Shown here: piece by piece, positions 25,243 through 37,535 of the stretch | How the letters are laid out: each line of letters begins with the position of its first letter | Numbering within the stretch: the first letter of the stretch is position 1 | Assembly: GCA_035772735.1 (NCBI GenBank) | Contig: JASDFA010000008.1 | Span: 6,740,501-6,804,500 of the forward strand | DNA from: Datura wrightii | Lineage: Eukaryota > Streptophyta > Magnoliopsida > Solanales > Solanaceae | Direction: 5' to 3' | Length of the DNA: 64,000 bases | Program-made: the position numbers and the translations under genes | Notes under the pieces: model-generated | Databases searched by the model: none | Told to the model about the DNA's origin: nothing | What the model saw: only the letters and a program-made list of their open reading frames with translations

Positions 25243-27291
25243 TGTTACATCCCGTAAGTTTATATCGGTTAAGTCGGCATATTCTTATGTTAGTAAAGAG
25301 TTTTAGAGTGTGGCGTGTACGAAAAAGGGCCCGGGAAAAGGACGTACAAGAATGGAATCAAGGTAGCAAGGGAGAAGGCCGGAGCAGGCTGTAACAGGGT
25401 TAGCGTGTCACGGACCCCCTCCCTCCGTGTTGGCTGTCGTGACACATCCGTAAATCAGCGCGTTGGGGGCTGTGACACGAACCCCCCTATCCACCACCGA
25501 AATATGATATAAGTTCATGTTTTCATTTGTTTTCATCTTATATATATATATATATATATCTTCTTCCAGAGAGAGGGACACAATTATCAAGTAATTTCCT
25601 TTCGAATACGCTGCCAAACGCCACCCAAATTCTAATTAATTTCAGGTATCAGGTTATAAGCCTGAAGGGAGGATTACTACGAACTTAGTTTCTCGATATT
25701 CGCCCGGCAAATCGTAACCCCGCCGAGTAAAAGTTGTCATAATTGCTCCAAACTGATTTCTATACGATCACAGGCTTCAAGTAAGCATTTCTCCCTTCCG
25801 AACTCTCAAGAAATTATACGTTTTCGACCATATTTTGTTAAGTTGAAGTATAGTTAATATTAGTATTAAAACTTATCGTTTTTGCCGAATTTAGTATTGA
25901 AACTAGTCTCATTCTCCCAGTAATGTGATTACAGTTGGGAAGAGCTATTGAATAGGGATTGAAACTCGTCAGTTAATCAGGAATCGGTGATCTAGTATGT
26001 TAAGGCAAATCCGTTTGACAAGTTAGTTTCTTTAGTATTGTAACTCAGTTTGAATCCCAGTAAGAGAGCCAGAAGTATATCTATTGTGATTAGCTGAGTC
26101 CAGTATTTTATGTTTAGTTTGGGATTGACTTTGCCCTACATAGCCTTCCATAATCAACCCAGGGTTACTAGTTGGGTCAACGCCCCCCAGGGGCAAGATG
26201 ATGTCGCTCCAAGGAGCAGTATGTCGTCCGTGAAGGACGAAGATAGGGTCCCAGGGCCTCATAGAGTCCATTCCATGGCTGGACTATTATATGTCGTATC
26301 GGTACCACACCCCCGTTGAGCCTGGTGCCGGGGGTGCAAATATCAGGAGTCCACTGGACTCAGACACAACTATAGTTTAGGGGCCGAGCAAGCTCAGTTG
26401 CAGATTCAGGGGACCGGTAGGACGTCTATAGTTATTAGTTGGCTCAGTGTGACCTTGTAGGGGTATATAGATTGAAGTGTACTCGCCAGGGCTTATGGGA
26501 GCACCGGGTGGGTTATTCTGTGCTGGTTGTACCTTTCTACTTATGGGGGCCAGGTAAGGTTCTTATTTGCATTAGTTACTGATATATTAGACAACAGGAG
26601 GTTCAACTATTCAGGTAGTATTTCTACCCCTTTCTTTGAGTTACTTTTAGGTTTCATTTCGGTTAATTCAATTATTTACAATTATTGCCTTACATATTCG
26701 GTACATATTATACTAACGCCCTTCCTAGGGAGCTGCATTACTTACTTACAGGTGCCGATAGATGTGGAGCAGGATATTCTTAGATTTCAGCCAGGGTTAG
26801 CAGAGGAGTCAGCTCCTCTCCTCCGGAGCTAACAGCTAGAAGGCTTACTCTTTTTGTTTGTACATTTTGTGGGTAGGTCAGGGCCCTGTCCCGACCATTA
26901 TATCACTCCTATAGGCTTGCAAAGTATTTCAAATTTCCTATAGTTAGCTATTGATGGCCGTGTGGGGCCTTGTTTATCTGTTAGTTAGCGGCCTTGTCGG
27001 CCATAGCTTAGTTTAGTGCTGGGTTTACTTTACAGTTATAACTAGACATCATGGTGGTCTTGTCGGCCCACATAGGGTTCCCTGCTATTACTTGTTTCTG
27101 GTTAGCTGTTTTCTTTTATAGGTGGCTATAAGGCCTTGTCGGCCGGGGATGTGTTTACAGTCGAGATATAGCCCATTGTTTCTTGATTTAAGGATTAATC
27201 ATGCACCAAGAGTGTATAAGCTTGGCCAGGTCATTTCAGATCCTAGTAGAGCACCAGGTGCTAGTCATGCCTCCTAAGGTGGGGCGTGACA
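25243..27291 (+). repeat. Element D 5' LTR
   Basis: 2,049 bp, TGTTACA...GTGACA ends. Matches 32,564-34,652 throughout with scattered single-base differences and a few indels. Contains a GC-rich block with the words GTGTCACGGA and GTGACACGAA (25,405-25,490), a TA microsatellite (25,541-25,558), and a GGTCAGGGCCC phrase near 26,878. Confidence 0.9.
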
Positions 27292-27295
27292 AACT

Positions 27296-27307
27296 TGGTA
27301 TCTGAGC
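27296..27307 (+). promoter_or_regulatory. Element D primer-binding site
   Basis: TGGTATCTGAGC lies four bases after the 5' LTR and differs by one base from the site complementary to initiator-methionine tRNA (TGGTATCAGAGC), the usual primer of Tekay/Del elements. Confidence 0.8.
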
Positions 27308-27526
27308 AAATCGTATCCCAGGGAGTATGCAACCCGTGTTAAGTAGAGTCTTGTCTATGGATGTGTTTTGCACCACATTCTATAGAGAGGAGGCTTTGAG
27401 ACATGATAAGATGGTTACTCTACTTTCTCTTCCAGCCGTGTTATAAAGCTATACAGTATAGGGTTGAGTCTCTAAGCTTACCACACTCTGCTTGTCTATA
27501 GAGAAATTTCGGACATACGACAGACC

Positions 27527-28735
27527 ATGACTGGCAAGAAGTTGGACGTCGTAGTAGGAGAGGGCACTAGTCGGGTTCCTTAGTCAGAGTCAGCTCGATC
27601 TGAGGGCGACAAGGAGACTCCATCTCGGTCTCCCCAGCAGTCTCCGCCCCGTCAGGAGCCATCCAGAGTGGCAAATGCATCGTCACCACCTCTAACAGTT
27701 TCTATACTGACACCATCAGATCAGAAGGTTAGGAGTGTTGTTTTTATGATAGCTTAGATGATGGCTGCACAACATTAGCCAGTGGCACCCATAATTGTAG
27801 AGTCTTCGGGAGGACATGGTAATTCGAGGGTCCGAGAGTTTCTCGCACTGAGTTCCCCGCAGTTCGTAGGGACAGACCAAAATGAGGACCCTCAGGACTT
27901 TTTGGACCAACTGTAGCGGATTTTTAGGGTAATGCATGCCACACCTATAGAGTCGGTTGAGTTGGCGGTACTTTGATTGCGGGACATAACAGTATTATGG
28001 TACGAGAGTTGAGAGAGGTCCCGAGGTAGAGATGTCCCTCCTCTAACTTTGTCCATCTTTTCAGAGGCCTTTCTGGGCCACTATTTACCACGAGAAATCC
28101 AATAGGACTGGGTAGATCAGTTTCTGCATCTGGAGCAGCGTTCGATGAGTGTTCGGGAGTATGCTTTGAGATTTGACTCCTTGACCCGATATGCACTAGC
28201 TTTTGTAGATACTATGCCAGCCAGGGTACACTGGTTTATTATGGGGCTACTTCCAGAGTACGTAGAGACTTGTATTATAGCTACTCTGTGAGAGGACATG
28301 GATATTGCCCGTGTTCAGGCATTTTCTCAGAATATTGAGGGAATCAGGCAGCGGCATCAGGAGATAGAGAGGGCAAATCAGGAGCAACGCTGCAGAGCTA
28401 GACCTAGTGATGCGTAGGCAAAGTTTCAGGGCGGACCCCGGCCACGGCTATCGGGCAGGCCACCTAGACCCCCACCTCTACAGCAACAATAGGGGGGTAG
28501 ACAAGGCCGTCAGGGGCAGTCAGGACTCGGTGAGATTTCACGGCCATCAAGTTCGCAAAAGCAAAGAGATTCAGAGCAGAGTAGATTCACTGTGCCACTT
28601 TTCCCTATCTATAGTCGACGTCATCATGGGGCATGCAGGTATGGTTCTTTGGTGTGTTATACCTGTGGACAAGAGAGTAACCTGATAAGAGACTGTCTAG
28701 TTCGGGGTCAGAGTGATCGAGATCGACAGGATAAA
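27527..28735 (+). pseudogene. Element D gag
   Basis: Starts at the ATG at 27,527 (MTGKKLDVV). The Retrotrans_gag-like core lies at about 27,830-28,320, with the pattern FLALSSPQFVGTDQNEDPQDFLDQL and VREYALRFDSLTRYA. An Arg/Gln-rich linker follows, then one zinc knuckle (CYTCGQESNLIRDC, CX2CX4-type with the His position changed) near 28,650. Several in-frame stops interrupt it, including TAG after SRVP, TAG after FLDQL and TGA after IIATL. Confidence 0.8.
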
Positions 28736-28744
28736 TCTTTAGTA

Positions 28745-29479
28745 GGGTCACACGCCCCAGCATCTCCAGCAGGACGTAGGCCCTCAACTCCAGCCGACAT
28801 AGGCCGAGGCAGGTCAGGGGCATCTAGCTCAGGCACCGACCCAAATCGCACTTGTGCTTCACCAAGGAGACAAGAGTCAGAGTCGTCGCCGGATGTGGTG
28901 ACAGGTATGCTGGACATTTTCTCTCATTCTGTTTATGTTTTGATTGACCCGGGTTCCACTTTGTCTTATCTAATGCCACTAGTAGTCCGGAGATTCGGTA
29001 TCATGCCAAAATTGCTTCAACGACCTTTTTCAGTGTCCACACCCGTCGGTGATTCTATTATAGCTAAAAGAATCTACCGAGGTTGCACAATAAAGGTTTT
29101 TGGTCACCAGACTTTAACAGATTTGGTGGAATTAGAAATGATTGATTTTGATGCAATTATGGGTATGCATTGGCTAGCACCGTGTTATGCCAATGTAGAA
29201 TGTTGGTCCAAGACCATCCGTTTCCATTTTCCTGGGGAGGTAGTACGAGAGTGGAAAGGCAATGCAGCTACGCCAAAAGGTAGGTTTATATCCTATCTTC
29301 GGGCGAGGAAGTTGATAGAAAAGGGTTGTATTTATCACATTGTCAGGGTTCAGGATGTCCAAGCAGAATCCCCGACTATTCAGTCTATTCATGTAGTTAA
29401 GGAATTTCCAGACGAACTCCATAGCATCCCTCCAGAAAGGGAAATCGATTTTTCTATTGATTTGCAACCAGGAACTTAG
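28745..29479 (+). pseudogene. Element D aspartic protease and linker to RT
   Basis: The active site block YVLIDPGSTLSYL carries the DPGST variant usual in chromodomain gypsy elements (about 28,940). The following flap and C-terminal block (VELEMIDFDAIMGMHWL) match a retropepsin-like fold. The ORF runs through the conserved VVKEFPDEL...PPEREIDF linker and stops at 29,477 just before RT, where a frameshift separates it from the RT frame. Confidence 0.85.
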
Positions 29480-30060
29480 CTTATATCCATCCTCTGTATA
29501 GAATGGCTCCTGCAGAGCTCAGAGAACTGAAAGAGCAGTTGAGAGATCTGCTAGATAAGGGCTTTATTAGGCCGAGTACTTCACGGTGGGGTGCACCAGT
29601 TCTGTTTGTGAGAAAGAAGGATGGCTCTCTCCACATGTGTATAAACTACCGGCAACTAAATAAAGTCACTATCAAGAACAAATACCCACTTCCCAGGATA
29701 GACGACTTGTTTGATCAGTTACAAAGGGAAAAATATTTCTTTATGATCGATTTAAGGTCTGGGTATCACCAGGTGCGGGTTCGGGAAGGAAAAATCCTGA
29801 AGACGACCTTCAGGACCAGGTATGGCCATTTTGAATTCCTAGTCATGTCCTTCGGATTGACGAATGCTCCTATAGTGTTCATAGATCTGATGAGTAGCAT
29901 CTTCAGGACGTATCTAGACTTGTTTGTGATAGTACTTATTGATGATATTCTGGTATATTCTCGTTCAGAAGCAGAACATCGAGATCATTTGCGAACAGTG
30001 CTCCAGATTCTCAAGTATCGCTAGTTCTATGAAAAGTTTTCTAAATGTGAGTTTTGACTG
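29480..30060 (+). pseudogene. Element D reverse transcriptase
   Basis: Gypsy RT with recognisable blocks: YRMAPAELRELKEQL, GFIRPSTSRWGAPVLFVRKKDG, NKYPLPRIDDLFDQL, IDLRSGYHQVRV, FLVMSFGLTNAP and the active site VLIDDILVYS. Both catalytic aspartates of IDD are present. In-frame TAG (30,022) and TGA (about 30,056) follow the catalytic region; both fit loss of a CAG or TGG codon by transition. Confidence 0.9.
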
Positions 30061-30075
30061 AATTCTGTAGCCTTT

Positions 30076-30760
30076 TTGGGCCATATTGTGTTAGAGGCTG
30101 GTATTCAGGTAGATTCACAGAAGATCAAGGCAGTAAACACATGTCCTAGACCTACAACTTCGATTGAGGTACGCAATTTGTTGGGGTTAGCTAGGTATTA
30201 CAAGAAATTTTTAGAGGGGTTTTCTACTTTATCAACACCTTTAACCAAGTTAACTCAGAAAGCAGCTAAATTTCACTGGACTGAAGCATGTGAACAGAGT
30301 TTCCAAGAGTTGAAAAATAGGTTAACATCAGCGCCAGTACTAGCATTGCCAGAAGGATTAGAAGGTTATGCAGTGTATTGTGATGCTTCAGGTGGTGGGT
30401 TAGGGTATGTTCCGATGCAACACGGTAAGGTAATTGCTTATACTTCGAGGCAGCTAAGAAAACATGAAAAGAACTACCCCACCCACGATTTGGAGCTAGC
30501 TGCGGTAGTTCATGCCCTAAAAATATGAAGACACTATCTGTATGGAATCCATGTAGATATTTTCACTGATCATAAGAGTCTCCAGTATATCTTCACTCAA
30601 AATGATTTGAATCTACGACAGCGTCGTTTGTTAGAATTGTTGAAAGACTACGACATAGACATTTTGTTTCATCTAGGAAAGGCCAATATTGTAGCAGATG
30701 CCCTTAGTCGTAGATCTATGGGTAGTTTGGCATATTTAAAACCCAAACAACAGGTACTGG
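30076..30760 (+). pseudogene. Element D RNase H
   Basis: Begins with the FLGHIVLEAGIQVD block shared by RT connection domains, then the RNase H core: VYCDASGGGLG, YTSRQLRKHEKNYPTHDLELAAVVHALKI, TDHKSLQYIF, and the final ANIVADALSRR. A TGA (30,526) replaces the conserved Trp in KIWRHYLYG. Confidence 0.88.
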
Positions 30761-31770
30761 CCCGAGAATTACAACAGTTAGTCAGCTTAGTAGTTCGAAT
30801 ATTGGGATCGGGAGACAATGGGGATATAATTCAGAATACAGCGGTATCATCCCTGGTAGTGGAGGTAAAAGAATGGCAGTACAAAGATCCTCATTTAGCA
30901 CAGCTCAGAGATAAGGTACAGCAGGGGAAAGTATTAGCTTTTGAGGTAACTGAGGATGGGGTCTTGAGATGTAAAGGTCGTCTCTGTGTTCCAGATGTGG
31001 CAGAACTTCGCCAGTAGATCATGGCAGAGGTACATTATTCCCATTATTCTCTTCACCCAGGTTCAACAAAGATGTATGATGATATAAAAGAAATTTATTG
31101 GTGGCCTGAAATGAAAAAAAGTGTAGCAGAGTTTGTAGCACAATGCCTTAACTGCCAGCAGGTAAAGGTTGAACACCAGAAACCTGGCGGATTGACACAG
31201 GAGATAGAAGTGACTATGTGGAAGTGGGAAACAATTAATATGGATTTTGTGACAGGTTTACCTCGTACCAACGTAGATTTGATTCTATCTGGGTGATAGT
31301 TGATAGGTTGACGAAGTCAGCCTGTTTTCTTCCAATCAGGACCACTTTCTCAATCGAGGACTATGCCAAGTTATACATCAGGTAAATAGTTAGACTACAT
31401 GGTGTCCCAATATCTATCATTTCTAACAGAGGAGCACAACTCACAACTAGATTCTTGTAGTCATTTCAGAGACGTTTGGAATATACAGGTTAATCTAAGT
31501 ACAGCCTTCCACCCTCTAATAGACGGGCAGATGGACCGTACAATTCAGACGCTCAAGGATATATTACGGGCGTGCGTGCTAGACTTTGGGTGTAGCTGGG
31601 ATGAACATTTACCCCTTATTGAGTTTGCTTATAATAACAGTTATCATTCGGCAATCCAGATAGCACCTTATGAGGCCTTATATGGGCAAAAATGCAGGTC
31701 CCTAGTTGGTTAGTTCGAGGTCGGAAAATCAGGATTAATTGGACTAGACATAATCCATCAGTCAGAGAAG
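30761..31770 (+). pseudogene. Element D integrase, zinc-binding and catalytic core
   Basis: The HHCC region (SLHPGSTKMYDDI...CLNCQQVK) is at about 31,030-31,170. The catalytic core starts at INMDFVTGLPR. A frameshift near 31,285 and its compensation near 31,460 disturb the middle. The catalytic glutamate block reads DGQMDRTIQT, with Asp where the family has Glu. A TAG at 31,018 and another at 31,711 interrupt it. Confidence 0.85.
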
Positions 31771-32280
31771 AAAGTGAAACTTATCAGAGAGCGCTTGCTG
31801 ACAGCTCAAAGCCGCCAGAAATCTTACACTGATGTACGACATAGGAACCTGGAATTAACTATAGACGACTGGGTATTTCTAAAAGTTTCGCCAATAAAGG
31901 GCGTGATGAGGTTTAACAAGAAGGACAAGCTTAGCCCGAGGTTTATTAGACCATATCAAATCATTTGGAGAATAGGCCAGGTGGCATACGAGCTAGATTT
32001 TCCTTTAGAATTGGAATCTATTCACCCGGTCTTTCATGTGTCGATGTTACGGAAGTGCATACGGGATCCATCCCAAGTTTCTCCAGTTGAGGATGTTCAG
32101 ATTATTGAGGAGTTGACCTACAAAGAGGTTCCAGTGGCCATATTAGATTGACAGGTTCTTAGGTTGAGAACCAAATATGTCGCTTCTGTTAGGTACTCTG
32201 GAGAAACAAGAATAGAGAAGAGATGACCTGGGAAGCTGAAGATGACATGAGATCCAAATATCCTCATCTGTTCCAGGATT
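31771..32280 (+). pseudogene. Element D integrase C-terminus with chromodomain
   Basis: The GPY-type block (KLSPRFIRPYQIIWRIGQVAYELDFP) and the HPVFHVSMLRK block are intact. A chromodomain-like tail follows (VPVAILD..VLRLRTK, then a decayed WEAE-DM-SKYPHLF segment to 32,275). Such tails direct chromodomain gypsy elements to heterochromatin. The tail is frameshifted after 32,190. Confidence 0.75.
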
Positions 32281-32550
32281 AGTCCAGACTATGTGATTAA
32301 GGTAAGGTTGTTGATTCAATTATTTTTTTATGGTTTATGTTACATGTACTATTCAGTTGACTACAAACTTGTTGAGAAAAAGTTGTTATAGTGTTATGTG
32401 AGATATCTATATTGGACTTCTCAGTGTTTCAGGGTTTTCAGACAGTCAATATTACATGGGAGACTCTGCCAAATTTTTTTTTCCGGAATAATAGTTAAAA
32501 GAGTTAAAACTCCTATAGGTTGAAGTGGACATTCGAGGACGAATGTTCCT

Positions 32551-32563
32551 AAGGGGGGGAGGA
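32551..32563 (+). promoter_or_regulatory. Element D polypurine tract
   Basis: AAGGGGGGGAGGA lies directly before the 3' LTR and after the conserved phrase ATTCGAGGACGAATGTTC, typical of Tekay/Del elements. Confidence 0.85.
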
Positions 32564-34652
32564 TGTTACACCCTGTAAGTTTCCATCAGTTAAGTCGGCA
32601 TATTCGTATGTTAGTCAAGAGTTTTAGAGTGTGACACATATGAGAAAGGGCCCTAGGAAAGGACATACGAGCATGGAATCAAGGTAGCAAGGGAGAAGGA
32701 CAGAGAAGGATGCAACAGGGGTAGCGTGTCATGGACCCCTCCCTCTGCGTTAGGCGCCGTGATATGCTCGTAAATCGGCACGTTGGGGGCCTTGACACGG
32801 ACCCCGCTATCCACCGCCCAAATATTATATAAGTTCGTGTTTTCATTTGTTTTCATCTCATATATATATATACATATATCTTCGTCTAGAGAGAGAGACG
32901 CAATTCTCAAGTAGTTTCCTTTCGAATATGCTGCCAAACGCCGCCCAAATTCAAATTAACTTCAGGTACAGGTTATAAGACTGAAGGGAGGATTACTACG
33001 GACTTAATTTCTCGATATTCGCTCGGCAAATCGTAACCCCGCCGAGTAGAAGTTGTCATAATTGCTCCAAACTGATTTCTATACGATCATAGGCTTCAAG
33101 TAAGCATTTCTCCCTTCTGAACTCTCGAGAAATTATACATTTTCGACCATATTTTGTTAAGTTGAAATATAGTTAATATTAGTATTAAAACTTATCGTTT
33201 GTGCCAAATTTAGTATTGAAACTAGTCTCATTCTCCCAGTAATGTGATTACAGTTGGGAAGAGCTATTGAATACGGATTGGAACTCGCCAGTTAATCAGG
33301 AATCGGCGATCCAGGTATGTTAAGGCAAATCCGTTCGGCAAGTTAGTTTCTTTAATATTGTAACTCAGTTTGAATCCCAGTAAGAGAGCCAGAAATATAT
33401 CTGTTGTGATTAGCTGAGACCAGTATTCTTTGTTTAGTTTGGGATTGAATTTGCCCTGCATAGGCTTTCATAACCTACCCAGGGTTACTAGCTGTGTCGA
33501 CGCCCGCCAGAGGTAAGATGACGTCGCTCCAAGGAGCGGTATGCCATCCTCAAGGGACGAAGATGGGGTCCAAGGGCCTCATACAGTCTATTTCATACCT
33601 GGACTATTATATGCTATATCGACACCACACCCCCGTCAAGTGTGGTGCCCGGGGTGTAGATATTAGGAGTCCACTAGACTCAGACACAGCTACAGTTCAG
33701 GGGCCGAGCAAGCTCAGTTGCAGACCCAGGGGACTCGTAGGATGACTATAGTTAGTTAGTTGGCTCAGTGTGACCTTGTAGGGGTATATAGATAGAAGTG
33801 TACTCGGCAGGGCTTCTGGGGGCCCCGGGTGGGTTATTCTATGCTGGTTGTACCTTCCGACTTATGGAGGCTAGGAAAGGTTCTTGTTTGTATTAGTTAC
33901 TGATAGATTAGACAACAAGAGCTTCAACTATTCAGGCAGTATTTCTACCTTTTTCTTTTGGTTTCATTTCGATTTCATTTCGGTTCATTCAGTAATTTAC
34001 AATTACTGCCTTACATATTCAGTACATATTGTACTGAAGCCCTTCCTGGGGCATTGCATTACTTGCCTGCACGTGCCAATTGATGTGGACTAGGATCTTC
34101 TTTGATTTCAACCAGGGTTAGCAGAGCAGTTAGCTCCTCTCCTCCGGAGCTAACAGCTAGAAGGTTTACTCTTTTTGTTTGTACAGTTTATGGGTAGGTT
34201 AGGGCCCTATCTCAATCATTATATCACTCCTAGAGGCTTGCAAAGTATTTCAGATTCCCTGTGGTTAGCTGTTGATGGTCGTGTGGGGCCCGTGTATGCT
34301 TTATCTTATGTGTTGGTCATGCGGGGCCTTATTTAGCTATTAGTTAGCAGCCTTGTGGGCCATAGCTTAGTTTAGTGCTGGATTTATTTTACAGTTATAA
34401 CTAGGAATCATGGTGGTCTTGTCGTCCCGCATAGGATTCACTGTTATTACCTGTTTCTGTTTAGCTGTTTTCTTTTGCAGGTGACTATAAGGCCTTGTCG
34501 GCCAGGGGCTGTGTTTGCAGCTGAGATATAGCCCGTTGTTTTCTTGACTTAAGGATTAAGCATGCGCAGGGAGTGTATAAGCTCGACCAGGTCAGTTTAG
34601 ATCCTAGTAGGGCACCAGGTGCCAGTCATGCCTCCCAAGGTGGGGCATGACA
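32564..34652 (+). repeat. Element D 3' LTR
   Basis: 2,089 bp partner of the 5' LTR. A TATA-like word TATATAAG is at 32,826-32,833 and is the likely promoter position. Ends GCATGACA just before the target-site duplication. Confidence 0.9.
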
Positions 34653-34958
34653 CATCAGCCAGAAAAGGTATATCATACCCGCTAAAGAATTCAGATTCCA
34701 AGAGAAAAAAAATAATAACATTGAAGGTCCTTTAGAAGGTATGAACCTTTCTTGAAAGTTTTAAATATTTAACTGAAGGTTCATGGCTAATAGAGCACCT
34801 TCAGTGTAAATGTAGTTAACGGTCCATTTATTTTTAGATGTGAAAGTTGCACACTAAAGGTGCTCTACCACCTATGCATTTTGACCATTTTGGTTATGAA
34901 AAATCTGACAAATTCATTTATTATATTTTTCCCAAAACCCACCCCATTTTGAGCAAAT
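34653..34958. repeat. Foldback element, outer right arm
   Basis: Inverse complement of 24,726-25,030. It begins with the duplicated target site CATCA and continues the arm interrupted at 25,242. Its outer end is near 34,958 (ATTTGCTC on the minus strand, versus TTAGCTC in the left arm). Confidence 0.85.
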
Positions 34959-35132
34959 TCTCTTTCATCTACAATGAAATCCCAATCTAAACTAAAAAAC
35001 CCTTATTTGCAAAACACATCGATCAACCCATATTAATAGACCTAATAAACTATTATCACAACTGAGTTTTGAGTTAAATGCATTTAGTAAAACTCCCATA
35101 AAAAAGATTGAGAAGGACAAGAAAATCATTGT

Positions 35133-35369
35133 TTGTGGTACCCCCAAAAAACTAAAAGTATGGGGAAGAAACCCATTGATTCCTATAGCCCCAAAAATGT
35201 TGAAAGCAAGGGAAAGAAACCCATTATTTCAAATAGCCCAAAAAAGTGCAAAAATAATGATTCAAAGTGGAAAGCTAAAGAAATTTCAAGCAGCAACCAT
35301 CAAAACCCAACCAAGATTCTGATTTCGAAAATGAAATCGATCATACAAAAAATAAAAGACCAAATCTAA
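35133..35369 (+). CDS. Unknown short basic ORF with an internal repeat
   Basis: A 78-codon open frame, very rich in Lys and Ser. Two adjacent units of about 16 codons share the pattern GKKPI-S-SPK (MGKKPIDSYSPK, then KGKKPIISNSPK), which suggests true coding ancestry. The stop (35,367-35,369) is two bases before the T1 LTR. It may be a fragment of a host gene or of a DNA transposon next to the foldback element. No function is recognised, and chance cannot be ruled out. Confidence 0.25.
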   Translation: MWYPQKTKSMGKKPIDSYSPKNVESKGKKPIISNSPKKCKNNDSKWKAKEISSSNHQNPTKILISKMKSIIQKIKDQI

Positions 35370-35371
35370 AA

Positions 35372-37535
35372 TGTCACAGCCTGAGTCTATACCCTAGACG
35401 AGACACGGTACTTGGTGCCACAAGTGACCCCAAGATAACCCATGGTCTATCATTACACTGGTAAATTGAGTAAACATAAGCAGAAGCTTAAATAAATCCA
35501 ACCATTTAAGAAAACTAATTTGAGAAGAGTCAATACATCTGAAAAACAATACTGAATATCTATGTCTATGTCTGAAAGCCAACTACTAAATGATGAGTTG
35601 CTGGGACGAACCCCCAGCTAACTCTAAAATCTGAGTGAAAAGCATAACTGAAAATAAATATTGTCCTTGAAAGATGACGGCTCACCAAATGTTGCTTCTG
35701 ATATCATCTGAGGGAACTACTAACGAAGCTGGGAGTGAGAACTTGTGCCTCTATCATGTACGATACAACATGAAAGGTATACGTCAGTACTTTGATGTAC
35801 TGATTAAGTGAGAGATATAATAATCATGAAAGAACAAATAACTGAACTGCAATGACATGAAATGACTAACTAAAATACTGAAAACTGATACAACTAAAAT
35901 ATAACTGATATGGTCAATAATGACCTGGCTGATGGTCATAGATATGTTCTGGATTTGAGATACTGAACTGAGCTAAACTGAACTGAACTGAAATGAGCTG
36001 AATTGAGACTGTACTGACTAGTGGGAGAGTCTATAACTACATATGACCACGTGAGCTAAATGTTGAGTTTGATATATACGTCCCATCAATAGGACCCAAT
36101 ATACCTTGCCAAGGTATAAAGGCATGGACTGTGTGATCACTGTTTGGGCCCATTTGGGCAAAAATAACCTATGGTGGCAACGTAATTCTGAGAACTTGGG
36201 TGTGATGGAACCCTGACCCTTTCGATGCTAAGTCCTACTCCCGCTGGATAGTCCTAATATGACTACTGCTACCAAGCTGATAGCTTGAAGCTAGGGCCCA
36301 AGACTAAGTCAGGGATATTTATCTGGAAGTACCTGAGAGTCTTATTAGAACAAATACTGTAATTGATGTTCTAAGACTGGTCAGAGCTGCTTATATGGAA
36401 GTGTCGTAACCATTTGTAGAACAAACTAATAACTGATAACTAGGAGGCATTACTGACACCTCAAGAACTGACTATAGTCAAACTGATCAACAGACATTAC
36501 TGAAGACACTGAAGATACTAACATAATGACTGAAACTGGGCTAGCATGCAACTGACTTAGAATTTATCTCATAGTAATAATATGGAATTTCCAACACTGA
36601 TAGAGTCAAGCAACATCAATATCTACTCAACTATGCAAGACCCTAATTACTGCATCCATGGAGTTAGGGCTAAAACCCTTTTTACAGGAAACAAGTATCA
36701 ATATGATCACTATATAGTGGAAATATAGCAACAATTAATATGAACAATATTCCACATGAAATAGACAGAATTTGATTGATAATTTACTCAAATTCGAAAA
36801 ACTCAGGCTTAGAACTGGTAAGAAAATTTATATGGGTTTGCGGTATAAGGGAAGGAAAATTCCCTTGTTAAATTCCACATACTTGGTGTAGAAATTCTGG
36901 AGAAAACCCTTGCGAAAGGGAGAAGAAAAGTCGAATGCCCTAGCTTTGCCCTGAGGAGTCTGTTTGAGAGTTCTTTGTACTAAGTCTAAGTGTTGAGAGA
37001 AGGAATGAGAAGAATACGTCGATCACTCCTTTAATTCTCTCTTGAACATGCCTAAAACGACATAGTTTAGAGTCTAGGAGTTTTGGAAATTATGAAAAAG
37101 TCCTTAAAAATTTCATAGAGAAATTACACTGACAGTTCCATTAGGGGACTGGACGATTCATTGTTACTGACCACGAATCATGGTCTGTCTCGTTGCCAGC
37201 ATTGGAAATTTCTCATCACGGGTCACCACGAGGGACACCACGACTCGTGGTGAACCCGACGACTCATGGTGACTAATCGTTGGGAACACTGTCAACTTTT
37301 CAACATCCAAGGAATGACCTTGACCACGGCCAACCTAACGACTCATGGATTCACCCGTGGTCAACCCTAAAACCAAAAATCCAATCAAGCTCATCCTCCT
37401 CCCCACGAGTCACCTAATGACTTGTGGTGCACCTCACGGGTCATTGGACGACTCGTCCTGTGATCTGGTGCAGAAAATTCTATATTCTCCATTTTAACCC
37501 TCGAGTCTAATCTTAGGACTTTCGGGGTATTATAA
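35372..37535 (-). repeat. Element T1 3' LTR (Tekay-like)
   Basis: On the plus strand begins TGTCACAGCC and ends near TTTCGGGGTATTATAATA, followed by the inverse complement of a purine tract (CTCCCCCTTGGG). About 2.16 kb. Matches the fragment at 2,789-4,036 and is related to the T2 LTR. Holds the degenerate ACGACTCATGG / CCACGAGTCGT array at 37,150-37,470. Confidence 0.85.

Larger units (their letters stand above)
25243..34652 (+). mobile_element. Element D: complete chromodomain Ty3/gypsy (Tekay/Del type), inactive
   Basis: Full-length gypsy element of 9.4 kb: 5' LTR 25,243-27,291, initiator-Met-type primer-binding site, gag, protease, RT, RNase H, integrase with a C-terminal chromodomain-like tail, polypurine tract at 32,551, and 3' LTR 32,564-34,652. 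The target-site duplication CATCA is perfect (25,238-25,242 and 34,653-34,657). RT before integrase defines gypsy. From RT to the end of integrase, pol is in one frame apart from stops and a pair of compensating frameshifts near 31,285 and 31,460. Confidence 0.93.

Noticed and set aside
25315..26832. Open frames in the 5' LTR of element D
   Set aside because: No similarity to proteins; they lie in non-coding LTR sequence and are not preserved in the 3' LTR.
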